Shown: positions 9,494 through 17,941 of the stretch, piece after piece
How the letters are laid out: each line of letters starts with the position of its first letter
How positions within the stretch are numbered: position 1 is the stretch's first letter
Assembly (NCBI GenBank): GCA_027596945.1
Contig: JADGJH010000484.1
Location: 1 to 17,941 of the forward strand
DNA from: Physocladia obscura
Taxonomy: Eukaryota; Chytridiomycota; Chytridiomycetes; Chytridiales; Chytriomycetaceae
Length of the DNA stretch: 17,941 bases
Direction: 5' to 3'
Program-made: the position numbers and the translations under genes
Notes under the pieces: generated by a model
The model's input: only the letters and a program-made list of their open reading frames with translations
Database searches by the model: none
What the model was told of the DNA's origin: nothing

Positions 9494-11374
9494 TCACAAA
9501 AAAAAGAAAAGCAAAACGGCCAGTTCTTTAAAAGAAAATATCGCAAATGCAAAAGATGATGCACGTACTGTTGAATTTAAATCATACAAGTGTGCAGAAG
9601 CATTCCAAAATTCGCATTTGTCGATAAAATCACTGGATGGCGTCTCCAATACTCCTGTCATTTCTAAATCAATAACAAGATCTTGTTGCTCCTCATTGAA
9701 TGCTGGCCATGCGACTCCGGTTACTCCAGTGTCAGGAATTCCAGTGGCAATAAAGCTGGAATATGCGGATATCAGCGCCTGGGATGCTTTCATATCACTA
9801 CTTGTGAGTAGACTAGCGTAATTCCACGTGTATGGAATCTCGGCACCGTGATATACCCCTAGCGATTTATCAGATGGACTTGCATTGATTTGAGGAATGA
9901 TATTGAAACGTGCGCGATAAATTAACGTTTGAGGATTTTCTTTGATTGCTGCAACAGTCGAAAGATGTGTGGGGCACTTATCTTTTTTTTTTTTTTTTGT
10001 GAGTTGAAGTATGGTGGAAAAAATAAAACGTACAAAGAGCGTCCCCAACAGAATCTGCAGTCGCTTCAAATTGAGCTGAATATACACCGGATGAATTGTA
10101 GTCCGAAGTAGGATAAAGGGCAGCAACAGTTGTCAATTCAGTGTTGTTGATGAAAAAAAATTGAGTTGTTTGAAAAGAAATGAAATCAGTTTTTGAAGAT
10201 CGATCAGTGAGTCCTGCGCTGGAAGTAAATAGTGTTCCTTCGTTGGTGTTGAACATCCAAATGATTGGAATATTTTGTCCGCTGCCAGAAACTGCCAACA
10301 AAAATGGCGACTTAACCAAATATGTTCCGTCAACCACAGGCAAATAGAGACTTGGAAGATTTGTTGCTGCATTCACCAATCTTTTTACAGATGCATTTCG
10401 GAGACAGTTTAATATTTCCGTTGACCCACAACCAAGATTTTGTGCAAGAGTGTCGTAATAGTTTTGAAATTTCTCAACTGTGCCTGTTCCTATGTTGGTT
10501 GCCCCAGATTCTAAAATTGCTTGATCGAAAAGAGGCGGAGAGGATTGAACAGCCGTCATATGATAGCTGATTGAGTCTGTTGGATTTATTAAAATAAATA
10601 AAAAAGATAAAACAAAAAAAATGCAGAAGTTGATCGACTTACGAGCACCAGCCGATTGACCCCAAGCCGTAATCCGAGTAGAATTACCGCCAAAAGCGTC
10701 AATGTATGTTCTCGTCCATTTGAATGCGGCTGCCTGATCAAGCAAACCAGCGTTGAGACTTCCTTCCTCTTTTAAATCAGACGATGCAAGAAATCCAAAA
10801 TACGCAAGACGATAGTTGAATGTAACAACGACGGCTTTTGACGGCATCGCGTTAATAAAGTTGGTGCCGTTGTATTCGGGCAAACTTGACGATCCAGAGT
10901 TGAACGAACCCCCATATACCCAAACGACAACAGGGTATGTTTTTGATGGCGAAGCATCGGATGGTGCATAGACGTTGAGATAAAGACAATCTTCGGAGAA
11001 ACCAGACCCTATTCCAGTGTCTGGAATGCATGCATTGGAAAATGAGGTGGCATCGGTTGTGCCTGATAGTGTGCTTGGAGGCTGTGGCGGCTTAAACCGA
11101 AGATCTCCGATAGGTGCAGCAGCGTATGGAATTCCCAGGAAACTAATGACATTACTGCTTGTAGTTCCCTGTTGCAATTTTAATACATGTATATAGAGAT
11201 ATAGATATTTAATTTTTTTGCTTGTGCAAACCACAAAAGTTCCATAGTCCAATGTAACCGACTGTCCCAATACTGATAATATCATTACTAATCTTGAACC
11301 TGATTTTTCACTTTTCGCTTACCATTCACTGTTGCTGCTGTCAGCATCACAATAACCAAACAATCAATCTTCAT
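9494..11374 (-). CDS. Secreted type-B carboxylesterase/lipase, 5 exons
   Basis: An alpha/beta-hydrolase of the COesterase family (Pfam PF00135), expected to hydrolyse carboxylic esters outside the cell or in the secretory pathway; substrate unknown. Exons: 11374-11323, 11272-11232, 11168-10643, 10576-10034, 9981-9494, giving 549 aa, normal for the family. It has a hydrophobic signal peptide (MKIDCLVIVMLTAATVN). Family blocks include FLGIPYAAAPIGDLRFKPP, SEDCLYLNVYAP and the oxyanion-hole VYGGSF. The nucleophile is Ser203 in GQSAGA, the acid Glu319 in NTNEGTLF, and the base His432 in GVYHGAEIPY, so the triad is complete. Intron donors are GTAAGC, GTTTGC, GTAAGT and GTACGT. The acceptor of intron 4 directly follows a run of about 16 A, which is unusual. 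The C-terminus ends in a hydrophobic stretch (ELAVLLFFFL) that could be a GPI-anchor signal or an unspliced tail. Confidence 0.9.
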
Positions 11375-11737
11375 TTTTCAGAAAAAAAATTTGGCTTGTG
11401 TGTTTAACAAATGATTTATCCTTATCATTTTCGACAAGCCATTGCTTTTGGAAATATAGCAGTAAGTGTAATATCTATAATTCTGTTTTTCAATTTCCGA
11501 TTGCCAATCACGTCTTAAGTCGCTGAACGTTTTTATTCTTTTTTTTTTTTTTTGAGTTCCAAACGCCACAATGGAATAATTTATATACCATGTTGTTGAA
11601 TATTGAAATCTTCTCTGATTTTTTGCAGCATCAAAACCCTCAACGAAGCTGAGTTGCATATACACATTTCTTATTTTCACGTCTGACAGTAACAACAAGC
11701 ACCATTTTTTTTTCATCGAATGATTCTAAAAGTATGT
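11375..11737. other. Intergenic DNA upstream of the carboxylesterase
   Basis: About 360 bp between the esterase start codon and the stop of the broken DOMON-b561 gene. It is AT-rich, with a T run at about 11540-11553, and no coding signal was found. It presumably contains the esterase promoter and the 3' flank of the upstream gene. Confidence 0.5.
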
Positions 11738-13410
11738 CTACCCACGACGCTTTTCTCCACCGCGGCCTCCGCCACCACCCACCAGTTTGATTTCGATATC
11801 GATTATCAGGATTATTTGCAGGACTATTGTCATCTCGGAACATTCCATCATTGCCACCACCACCGCCACCAGGTACTCTGTTGGGCCTACGACCGCCCCC
11901 TCCTCTACTTTGATTTACCGACTTGTTGGCGGCTGTATTCTATCTGAGTCCAAATTCAAAGGTGACCTTATTCCGGCGCCACCACAGTGGCTTGTATTAC
12001 AATTAACACCAACACCGCACCCGCCGCGTGATGCAAGAGTGCCACCATCACCTCGAGCACCAACTGACACTCCACCGCGTCCAGTAGCGATAATACCACC
12101 CGATCGTTGCCCTTCATCTCTTTGTCGAATATTTCCACCTCTTAGACTGTCAGTTCGTGGAGACACTAATCCATCATTACCACCACCTCGTCCGCCGCAA
12201 TAACCGTCGCGGCCACCTCTGCCACCGACTGCCACCACGCCCATTTTTCTCAAATCCACCGTACCCACCACTATTGCCACCAGGATTTAACCGTTCCGTC
12301 GACGCATACTGGCCTCCAGTCCCATTCGTAAAATCACTCTCAGCTTGATTCTCACCACCACGTTGCAACCCTTTACCACCTGAATCACCAAACATCTCAA
12401 ACTCTACGAATATGATGAACCTGACCAAAATAATACTCTCCCAACGCAAACCCCAATCCACCTCCCATACACCGCCACAACCACCAACCAACCGCCATGC
12501 AACACAATTCCAAGCTCCAAATTCACAATCGCCGCAATCACAATCGCGCGCCCAAGCCACCAGTTCACCTGATCCCACCATGTTACAGCCACCTTACCTG
12601 CCGAAAAAAAGCCAATTTGCAATAAACCCAAGAAGAATCTGCACCGACAACACCGCGATCGCCACATCTGTATCCAATAGCGCATATGTGCTCATTGTGA
12701 ACCCCGACTTTCCGGCTGCAAGTTAAACTTTAGCAACTGACAGCAGCCCGACCCCGCCGAGCATAGTCGAAAGATGAATCCGGTACCAGTTGTAACCAAG
12801 TTTGATTTTCAGGTACCGCGCCGCAAAAATGCCAATGAATGGGAACACGACTTACGCGAGAAGCCGTGGATTAGTTTCAAGTTTATGGTGGATGTCGGGG
12901 TTGTTGCGCCTGTACCGGATTTGGTGAAGTCCATGGGCCATAGTTTCCGGTATCATGTTGTTTGAGGGTAGCTGTTTTGGCACTGGAAGGTTTTGTGGGC
13001 GCAGTGTTGCTTATAGCATATACGAACGAGGTTGAGCCTGTGGCGGAGATAACTGAGATGGGATTGTGAATGCAAAAGCTATTTTTGCCTCGGTGAGAGC
13101 TGAAACAGTTGATGGAATAGCTGGCACGGCTATAAAATTGGTTGCTGTATTGGAAACTGCTGTTGGCATAACATGGCCAGATGCTTCACGTTGAGAAATC
13201 ACGACCAAGCTGCCATTATTCCATCCTATGTATATTTGAACAAACGATATTGTACTTCCACCAACTCCTATTGCAAGATATCTGGTGGACAGAGATGTTT
13301 GACAGAAATTGTCACGTGACTGTAAATCCAGTGGCTGAATACGTGACGGTGGTTGGATTCGTTGAATTCGAAGAAGTTGTAGCATTCGACGCAGTGGTAA
13401 CGGTAGTCAT
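11738..13410 (-). pseudogene. Frame-broken DOMON-cytochrome b561 protein with glycine-rich tail
   Basis: Minus-strand translation gives a recognisable protein only by changing frame repeatedly. From 13410: MTTVTTASNATTS; then a DOMON domain (STRYLAIGVGGS, VQIYIGWNNGSL) at about 13320-13060; TSFVYAISNTAP and HDTGNYG in another frame; MDFTKSGTGATT and LKLIHGF (12934-12855). Next come b561 helices: IGIFAARYLK, NWYRIHLSTMLGG, an in-frame TAA at 12725, VLSVQILLGFIANW and WWDQVNWWLGRAIVIAAIVN (about 12620-12560). The tail is Gly/Arg-rich (NPGGNSGGYGGF, GGGGGGNDGMF) and ends GGGRGGEKRRG with TAG at 11738-11740. At least eight frame changes plus the stop are needed, with no introns to explain them; one falls at a T7 run near 12602. 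A fourth-helix histidine appears as Tyr (TYALLDTD). A signal-peptide-like MFFRIYFISGVVVLLLFSI at 13646 may be its lost first exon. Pseudogene or locally poor sequence. Confidence 0.65.
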
Positions 13411-13704
13411 ATCCAACTGAATGCTTGAAAAAAAAATTCATTCTCAAAATAAACTTCACATTTTGTAAATTTTTTTGGTGAAAATTTTTTTTGAATTGGT
13501 CAGATTTTAAAAAATGAATAACTTATTATTCAGATCAAAGAAAAGATGACTCTGAATGCACAAAAGTTAATTATTATTCCTTAAAATAATATCGAAAACA
13601 GCAACAAAACAACAACCCCACTAATAAAATAGATTCTAAAGAACATTAAAAAAAGGGAACAAAAGGGAAAACAAACAACAAAAAATCAAAATCATGCTAT
13701 ACTA
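13411..13704. other. AT-rich DNA between the two b561-type genes
   Basis: About 290 bp of A/T-rich DNA with poly-purine runs. On the minus strand an ATG at 13646 opens a 21-codon hydrophobic peptide, MFFRIYFISGVVVLLLFSI plus two residues, ending in TAA. It looks like a secretory signal and could be the first exon of the neighbouring DOMON-b561 gene. A T9 tract followed by CAAGCATTCAG near 13419-13438 could be the matching 3' splice site. No clear donor was found, so this stays a suggestion. Confidence 0.3.
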
Positions 13705-15719
13705 CTAGTTATCTGTATTTGCCGTTGCATGTCTCGATAAACTCAACGGTTCTTGATAGATAATCCGATCTCGTATCGTCACCATATGGTCATCATAATG
13801 CAACCCTTCTCTTTCTTCCCCCTCCATTTCTTCAGGCTCCGCAAATATTACCCGTTTCATCAATGCACTACTACCACCATCATTTCCAACACATTCAACT
13901 TCTGTACTATGCACTGCCACCGAAACATTGCCAGAACCACTTTTGTTTACTACCATCTGCGGCAATGACATTTCTTCCGACTCGAGAAATATTATTCGAT
14001 CCGCCACTTCATTATTCTGCCTCTCATTGTTTGCATTGTCGCTGCCTTTCTTCGAGATTGTTCGGGGCAAGGATATTTCTTGAGGCTCCAAATAAATTAT
14101 CCGATCAACAAGTTTTTTGTCATAATCGTCATTGTTGTCGTCTCGCGGCATTATTACCGTGGTCGCAGTTGTTGTTTTTCGTGATAGCTGCTCGGGTTCA
14201 GCGAATATTATGCGGTTGGCCACAAGGGACGATTCTGATCCTATCCGTTGTTCCGGTTTTTGTTGATCTATGCTCATCACATTCGTAGGATATCGTTGCC
14301 ACTTTTTTGTTGACGAAGCTGCAGAAACAATCATCGAGTTTTTAAGCGTCGTTGCAATTGACATGACAGTCGTGGTTTTCTGGAAAAGCGCAACGGCAGA
14401 AGCGGACGGCTGGAACGACGACGAAACGGCTGAAGACGACGATGCCGAGTTTTGGTAATACAATGAAGAATTCGCAACGGAGGCGAATGTGGTCACTGAG
14501 GCTACGGCGGTCGAGGATGATTCACTGGCGCGTGTTATTACTGCTGCTGAAGCTCCGCCCCCTCCCGCAATATCGGACGACGATTCCCGCGACGACGACG
14601 TGACTGAGACAGCTGAGACAGAGGTTGAGGTTGGCGCGAGCGGCGATAATGATAGGGGGTTAACTGAGTTTGAGTTTAGTCGCGGCAGACGCGACCGGCG
14701 CGCTGCGACCGCAACAACTGTGGAAGAAGACGAAGAGCCTGTGCTGTAGTCACCAGATCCAGAACCGTCACCATTGCCGGCGGAGAACGGCGACGAGGTA
14801 AAGTCAAACGAAGCTTCGACTTTCCGGCGCAGTGTTTCGCGCGAAGCCCAGTGCGGCGGCTTGGGCATTTGCAAAGTATTGGCGGGTGGCAGTTTGCGGG
14901 CAAGGAGAAGCACGACTGCGGTGGCGCCGATGGTGAGGATCCAAAAGATGATGGAGATTGCAATCGGGGCGCGTGACTGTGAGAGACCAAGCTGCATTTG
15001 GATTGTTGCGACAGCGAGAAACGCGCGTCCGGCCCATCGATGCATGCGCGCGGCGGGTGGAGAGCGAGTGCGAGTAGCATCCCACGTTGTCCCGACGTAT
15101 GAGCCTGTGTTCGGATGTTATTGATTTTTTTTTTTTTTTTCATCAGATTACCGGCGACTATCAGAATGGGCAGGAGGCCAAAAAGAATAAAAGAACCGAG
15201 GGCAGCATGCGGTGAGCCAAACCAGAAGGAAGGAGACGAAGGCATAGGAAACTGGGGGTGAGGTTTGCAAGTGGGATGTGATGTAGTCGTTGCTGTAGTT
15301 GTTGGTAAGGTTGTTGCAATTAAGGTTGAAGTTGTCGGCAAGAAAGCTGTGGCTGCTAAGGCGGTTGTCGTTGCCAGGGATGTTGAAGCTAAAGTGGTGT
15401 TATTGCAGTCGATAGTCGATGAGGGCACGATCTGATAGACACCGATGGCCGCCACGACGACGGCAACAAAGAGAAGTGCAACGTGGAGGGTCATCCACCA
15501 GCGCAAACGGGATTTGAAGAAGCGCGCAACGACGACCGCCGCAAGGGGCAACACGCTCAACGCTACAAACATGCACACGCCGTGGAGCATGCGCGCATCG
15601 CCTGCCCAGCCACTATCGGTATTGAGGGTGCTGATGCTGATTCCCCCGGCTGTGGCCGTCCCGAGGCTGTTCCCGCCGGTGCTTGCGCCGCCGTTTGGGC
15701 TGGGTGGGGCCGACGACAT
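13705..15719 (-). CDS. Cytochrome b561-like membrane protein with long repeat-bearing tail
   Basis: Exons 15719-15152 and 15104-13705 (47-nt intron, donor GTAATC, acceptor CACAG) encode 655 aa. The b561 core spans about residues 41-250, with candidate heme-ligand histidines His46 (MLHGVCMF), His79 (WWMTLHVALL), His171 (SPHAALGSF) and His211 (RMHRWAGRAFL), plus the family's SYVGTTWDA before the last. Such proteins move electrons across membranes, often from ascorbate or to ferric iron; the substrate here is unknown. A Thr/Ser-rich loop (about 99-160) lies between helices 3 and 4, and there is no DOMON domain. The last 400 residues are a Ser/Thr/Ala-rich, probably disordered tail holding five copies of a RIIFxEPEE-like motif at residues 486, 523, 558, 606 and 635. 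An in-frame TAA just upstream supports the ATG at 15719. It diverges from the parvulin gene with almost no intergenic space. Confidence 0.85.
13732..14217 (-). repeat. Five copies of a short protein motif in the b561 tail
   Basis: Within the second exon of the b561-like gene: NRIIFAEPEQLSR (14217-14179), DRIIYLEPQEISLPR (14106-14062), DRIIFLESEEMSLPQ (14001-13957), KRVIFAEPEEM (13857-13825) and DRIIYQEPLSLSR (13770-13732). The consensus is [DNK]-R-[IV]-I-[FY]-x-E-[PS]-x-[ES]-[ILM]-S-L-P. Spacers of 29-48 residues between starts differ in sequence, so only the motif is conserved. This is typical of a repeated linear binding motif rather than a recent tandem duplication. Confidence 0.85.
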
Positions 15720-16308
15720 GAATTATTTAACAGCAAATAAACAAATGAGTGAGGTTCTGATTGCGGCACTTGAATCTGTGCAAAAAGCGCTCCAGCCGGT
15801 GTTGCAGGCATTGCAGCCGGTGCTCGAGCCGCTCAAGCCGATCCACCAGGTGTTGCGGCAGAAGGCGATCGGGCCGCTCAACTGGTACACGGTCATCATC
15901 CTTGCCGTACAGCTGCTGTCCAATATTGTGCCCGCGCTGTTTGCTCCTGCGCCGGGCGGAGCGGTTGGCGCCTCGCACATCTTGGTAAGCTCTTAGACTC
16001 TTAGCTCGCTGTTCACAGCCGCTGATGCATTTGTTTGCATTTGTTTGCAGGTTAAGGACGAGGCCACGGCCCAGCGTCTGCTCAAGGAGCTCGAGAAAGA
16101 CCCCACCCAGTTTGCCGCGCTTGCAAAGCAACACTCGACTTGCCCGAGTGCAAAGAAGGGCGGCTCGCTCGGTTCCTTTGCAAAGGGCGCCATGGTCAAG
16201 GAGTTCGATGAATACTGCTTCGACCCTGCTACTGAGGTCGGCAAGGTCAGCCCCGTCATCAAGACCCAGTTTGGCTACCACCTCGTGGTTCTCGAAGCCC
16301 GCCTGTAG
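15718..16308 (+). CDS. Membrane-anchored parvulin-type peptidyl-prolyl isomerase
   Basis: Exons 15718-15984 and 16051-16308 join across a 66-nt intron (GTAAGC...TTTGCAG) placed exactly between HIL and VKDE of the parvulin fold. The product is 174 aa from the ATG at 15718, or 165 aa from the in-frame ATG at 15745. The C-terminal 90 residues are a complete single PpiC/rotamase domain: SHILVKDEATAQRLLKEL, FAALAKQHSTCPSAKKGG, SLGSFAKGAMVKEFDEYCF and TQFGYHLVVLEARL. It catalyses cis/trans isomerisation of prolyl bonds. The pattern is closer to bacterial PpiC than to eukaryotic Pin1, judged from family knowledge only. The N-terminus has a Leu/Val/Pro-periodic amphipathic segment (about 20-46) and one hydrophobic helix (NWYTVIILAVQLLSNIV, about 55-71), suggesting membrane tethering. 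The intron's 3' end repeats catttgtttg twice (16028-16047). Confidence 0.88.
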
Positions 16309-16850
16309 TCTGTGTCTCGTGATCTAGGGTGAATCAACGAATAAAATACATTGAATATAAGTCGCTTCTTAGTTAGAACCTCCCATTGTCCGCGTCTCCC
16401 CTCCTCCATTCATATTGATCAAACAGAACTTGGCATTCTTCTCGCATTTAACAAAACACAATTAGCCCAAAGAAACCAGAAATACGGTATGGTTAAACAC
16501 ATACTTCAAACAAGCCAAATATGTCTGGTAAGGTTCGTCAAAATACAATACAAGTCACGCATTGGCACTTAGAGCAATCATTTATTTTGTCATGTTGTCT
16601 TAAATCAACGCTGAAAAAATACGATTTGTAAGATCAAAAGGCAGTTGATTTTCAAATTGCCTGTTTTGAGCTCTTATTGGTTTTTTTAACTTCCAAGTTT
16701 TTGAATCTAAACGTGCAAATTCAATGCTGTACTACATGACTTCTTTGCACCTGCGTTCATGAAAAATAAAAAATCGGCTTTTCCACTTTGAAATATCCGC
16801 TGTGTTTACGAATGTGAAGTTGGCAACTGATACACACATTTTCCAAATTC
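16309..16850. other. Intergenic region between parvulin and AAA ATPase genes
   Basis: About 540 bp with no supportable gene on either strand; the small frames here have no domain. It should contain the parvulin 3' UTR (an AATAAA at 16339-16344 could be its polyadenylation signal) and the AAA ATPase promoter. No RNA gene or repeat was recognised. Confidence 0.5.
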
Positions 16851-17941
16851 ATGAAGGGAACGAAAACGCCCACAACACCCCAAAACACACCGAAAAAGAA
16901 AGCGTCTGCATCATCGCCAGCAGCGCCAAACTCAACAGGATCGAAAAAAGCGCCATTATCTTCGACGTCAAAGAAACCCGCAAACAGCCCATCTGCAAAC
17001 AATGCAAACTCAAGAATTCATTCACCAACTCCACGCTCACCTGCAGCCCTATCATCATCATTACCGTCATCATCGTCATCGTCATCACTAGCAATCAGCA
17101 GTCCCCTTCGAATGTCGCCTCAAACACCCCCATCGGTCTTCTCAGTTGTCCCACAATCATCATCACTATCAACAACAACTTCCCCAAAACACGCGACCCG
17201 CGTCTATCTAAACCCTGCTGACGCATTACTGCTCTCCCTTCTCCCTGGCGATATTCTCGCAATCACGCCGACAGAAAATTTACCCATTCGTCTCGCCGTT
17301 TTGTTTTTCGACAAATCTCTCGCATCAGCAACAATTGCTGCCTCTCCCGTATTCTTGCGCAACGCGCGTCTGCGACTCTCAGATTCAGTGCGTATTTCGA
17401 AATACGAGCATCTAGTTCCATTTGTTACGAAAATGACAATGCGGGCAACGACTCCAGTCGACAACGACGACCCCGACGCGTTACAAACGTATGCACGTGA
17501 AGTGATGCGAGACTGGCGGATGGTTGGGGTCGGCGATTTCGTGGAGTTTTTCTGGGGCGGTTACGTGAAGCAGTTTCGGGTTGAGAGTGTGGCGACGCAT
17601 GCGTTTTTCGATTGTGGAAGTGATGGTGACGTGTCGCCACTGAGTGTTTATTTGGTGAATTCACAGTCGACTGTTACTGTTTTGAAAAAACAGGATGCAA
17701 CGACGAGGCAAGGAACGAAAACAACTAATGCTTCTGCAGCCACATATAAGTCGATCGGAGGGCTTTCAAAACAGATGGAAACTATTAAAAAGATTGTTGA
17801 GGTTCCGTTGCTAGATCCACAGCGATTTATCAAATACGGTACGAGTATATTTCTGTAATTGTACTATAGCTAAAAAAAATACAAAAAAGGGATTCGGCCA
17901 CCGCGTGGATTACTTCTATACGGCCCCCCTGGGTTCAATTT
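16851..17941 (+). CDS. AFG2/SPATA5-type AAA ATPase, 5' part only
   Basis: Partial gene, cut by the window end. Exon 1 is 16851-17838. A 51-nt intron (17839-17889, GTACGA...AAAAG) joins in phase to exon 2 at 17890, giving FIKYG-IRPPRGLLLYGPPG. Residues 1-115 are a low-complexity Ser/Pro/Lys-rich leader. About 116-290 fit the N-terminal CDC48-like domain (RVYLNPADALLLSLLPGDIL). The first AAA domain begins at about 303 with SIGGLSKQMETIKKIVEVPL. IGGL.KQ and RPPRGLLLYGPPG are typical of AFG2/Drg1 (SPATA5), a hexameric ATPase that strips maturation factors from pre-60S ribosomes in yeast. That role is inferred, since CDC48-like relatives share this start. After GPPG the genomic codons would read Phe-Asn rather than TGKT. 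GTTCAATTT at 17933 is therefore probably a third 5' splice site splitting the Walker A motif. Confidence 0.8.

Noticed and set aside
11787..12203. Plus-strand proline/histidine-rich frames over the glycine-rich region
   Set aside because: Pro/Thr-rich translations are the complement of GGN codons. The minus strand connects to DOMON and b561 blocks, so the plus frames are shadows.
14489..14749. Plus-strand acidic open frame (repeated Asp/Glu) opposite the b561 tail
   Set aside because: It is the antisense shadow of the Ser/Ala-rich coding strand, with no domain and no separate start context. The minus frame continues a recognisable b561 protein.
1..17941. CRISPR array, bacterial operon or phage-type defence system
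   Set aside because: Spliceosomal introns, eukaryote-specific genes (PIG-S, PAS/GATA) and the lack of spaced repeats rule out a prokaryotic locus.

Overview
The window is eukaryotic nuclear DNA. Its genes carry short spliceosomal introns (about 47-77 nt, GT...AG) and the intergenic DNA is AT-rich. The content points to a fungus, probably an early-diverging (chytrid-like) one: a White-Collar-2-like PAS/GATA factor, DOMON/cytochrome b561 membrane proteins, a type-B carboxylesterase, the GPI-transamidase subunit PIG-S and an AFG2/SPATA5-type AAA ATPase. The lineage is an inference from this content and was not tested.

Layout. 1-2050: decayed relic of a hAT-type (DUF659) transposase on the minus strand. 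2050-3514: AT-rich non-coding DNA with a small cluster of AGTGCGC motifs. 3515-4426 (+): intact single-exon short-chain dehydrogenase. 4427-5730: no recognisable gene, but a less AT-rich island at about 4680-5110. 5731-15719: a run of minus-strand genes. Read 5' to 3' these are a cytochrome b561-like protein with a long repeat-bearing tail (15719-13705), a frame-broken DOMON-b561-glycine-rich gene (13410-11738), a secreted carboxylesterase (11374-9494), the PAS/GATA factor (9279-8052) and PIG-S (8037-5731). 15718-16308 (+): a membrane-anchored parvulin-type prolyl isomerase, divergent from the b561 gene. 16851-17941 (+): the 5' part of an AFG2-like AAA ATPase, cut by the window end inside its Walker A motif.

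Exon models were built by hand, joining exons where splice sites, reading phase and family similarity agreed. PIG-S assembles into 10 exons and 572 aa, the esterase into 5 exons and 549 aa, and the GATA factor into 3 exons and 373 aa. No shared pathway links the genes. What stands out is arrangement: the GATA stop lies 14 nt before the PIG-S start, and the b561 and parvulin genes can share one CATG as opposite start codons. Other notable points are five copies of a short motif in the b561 tail, many GTT-type 5' splice sites in PIG-S, and a DOMON-b561 gene broken by many frameshifts beside an intact b561 gene.
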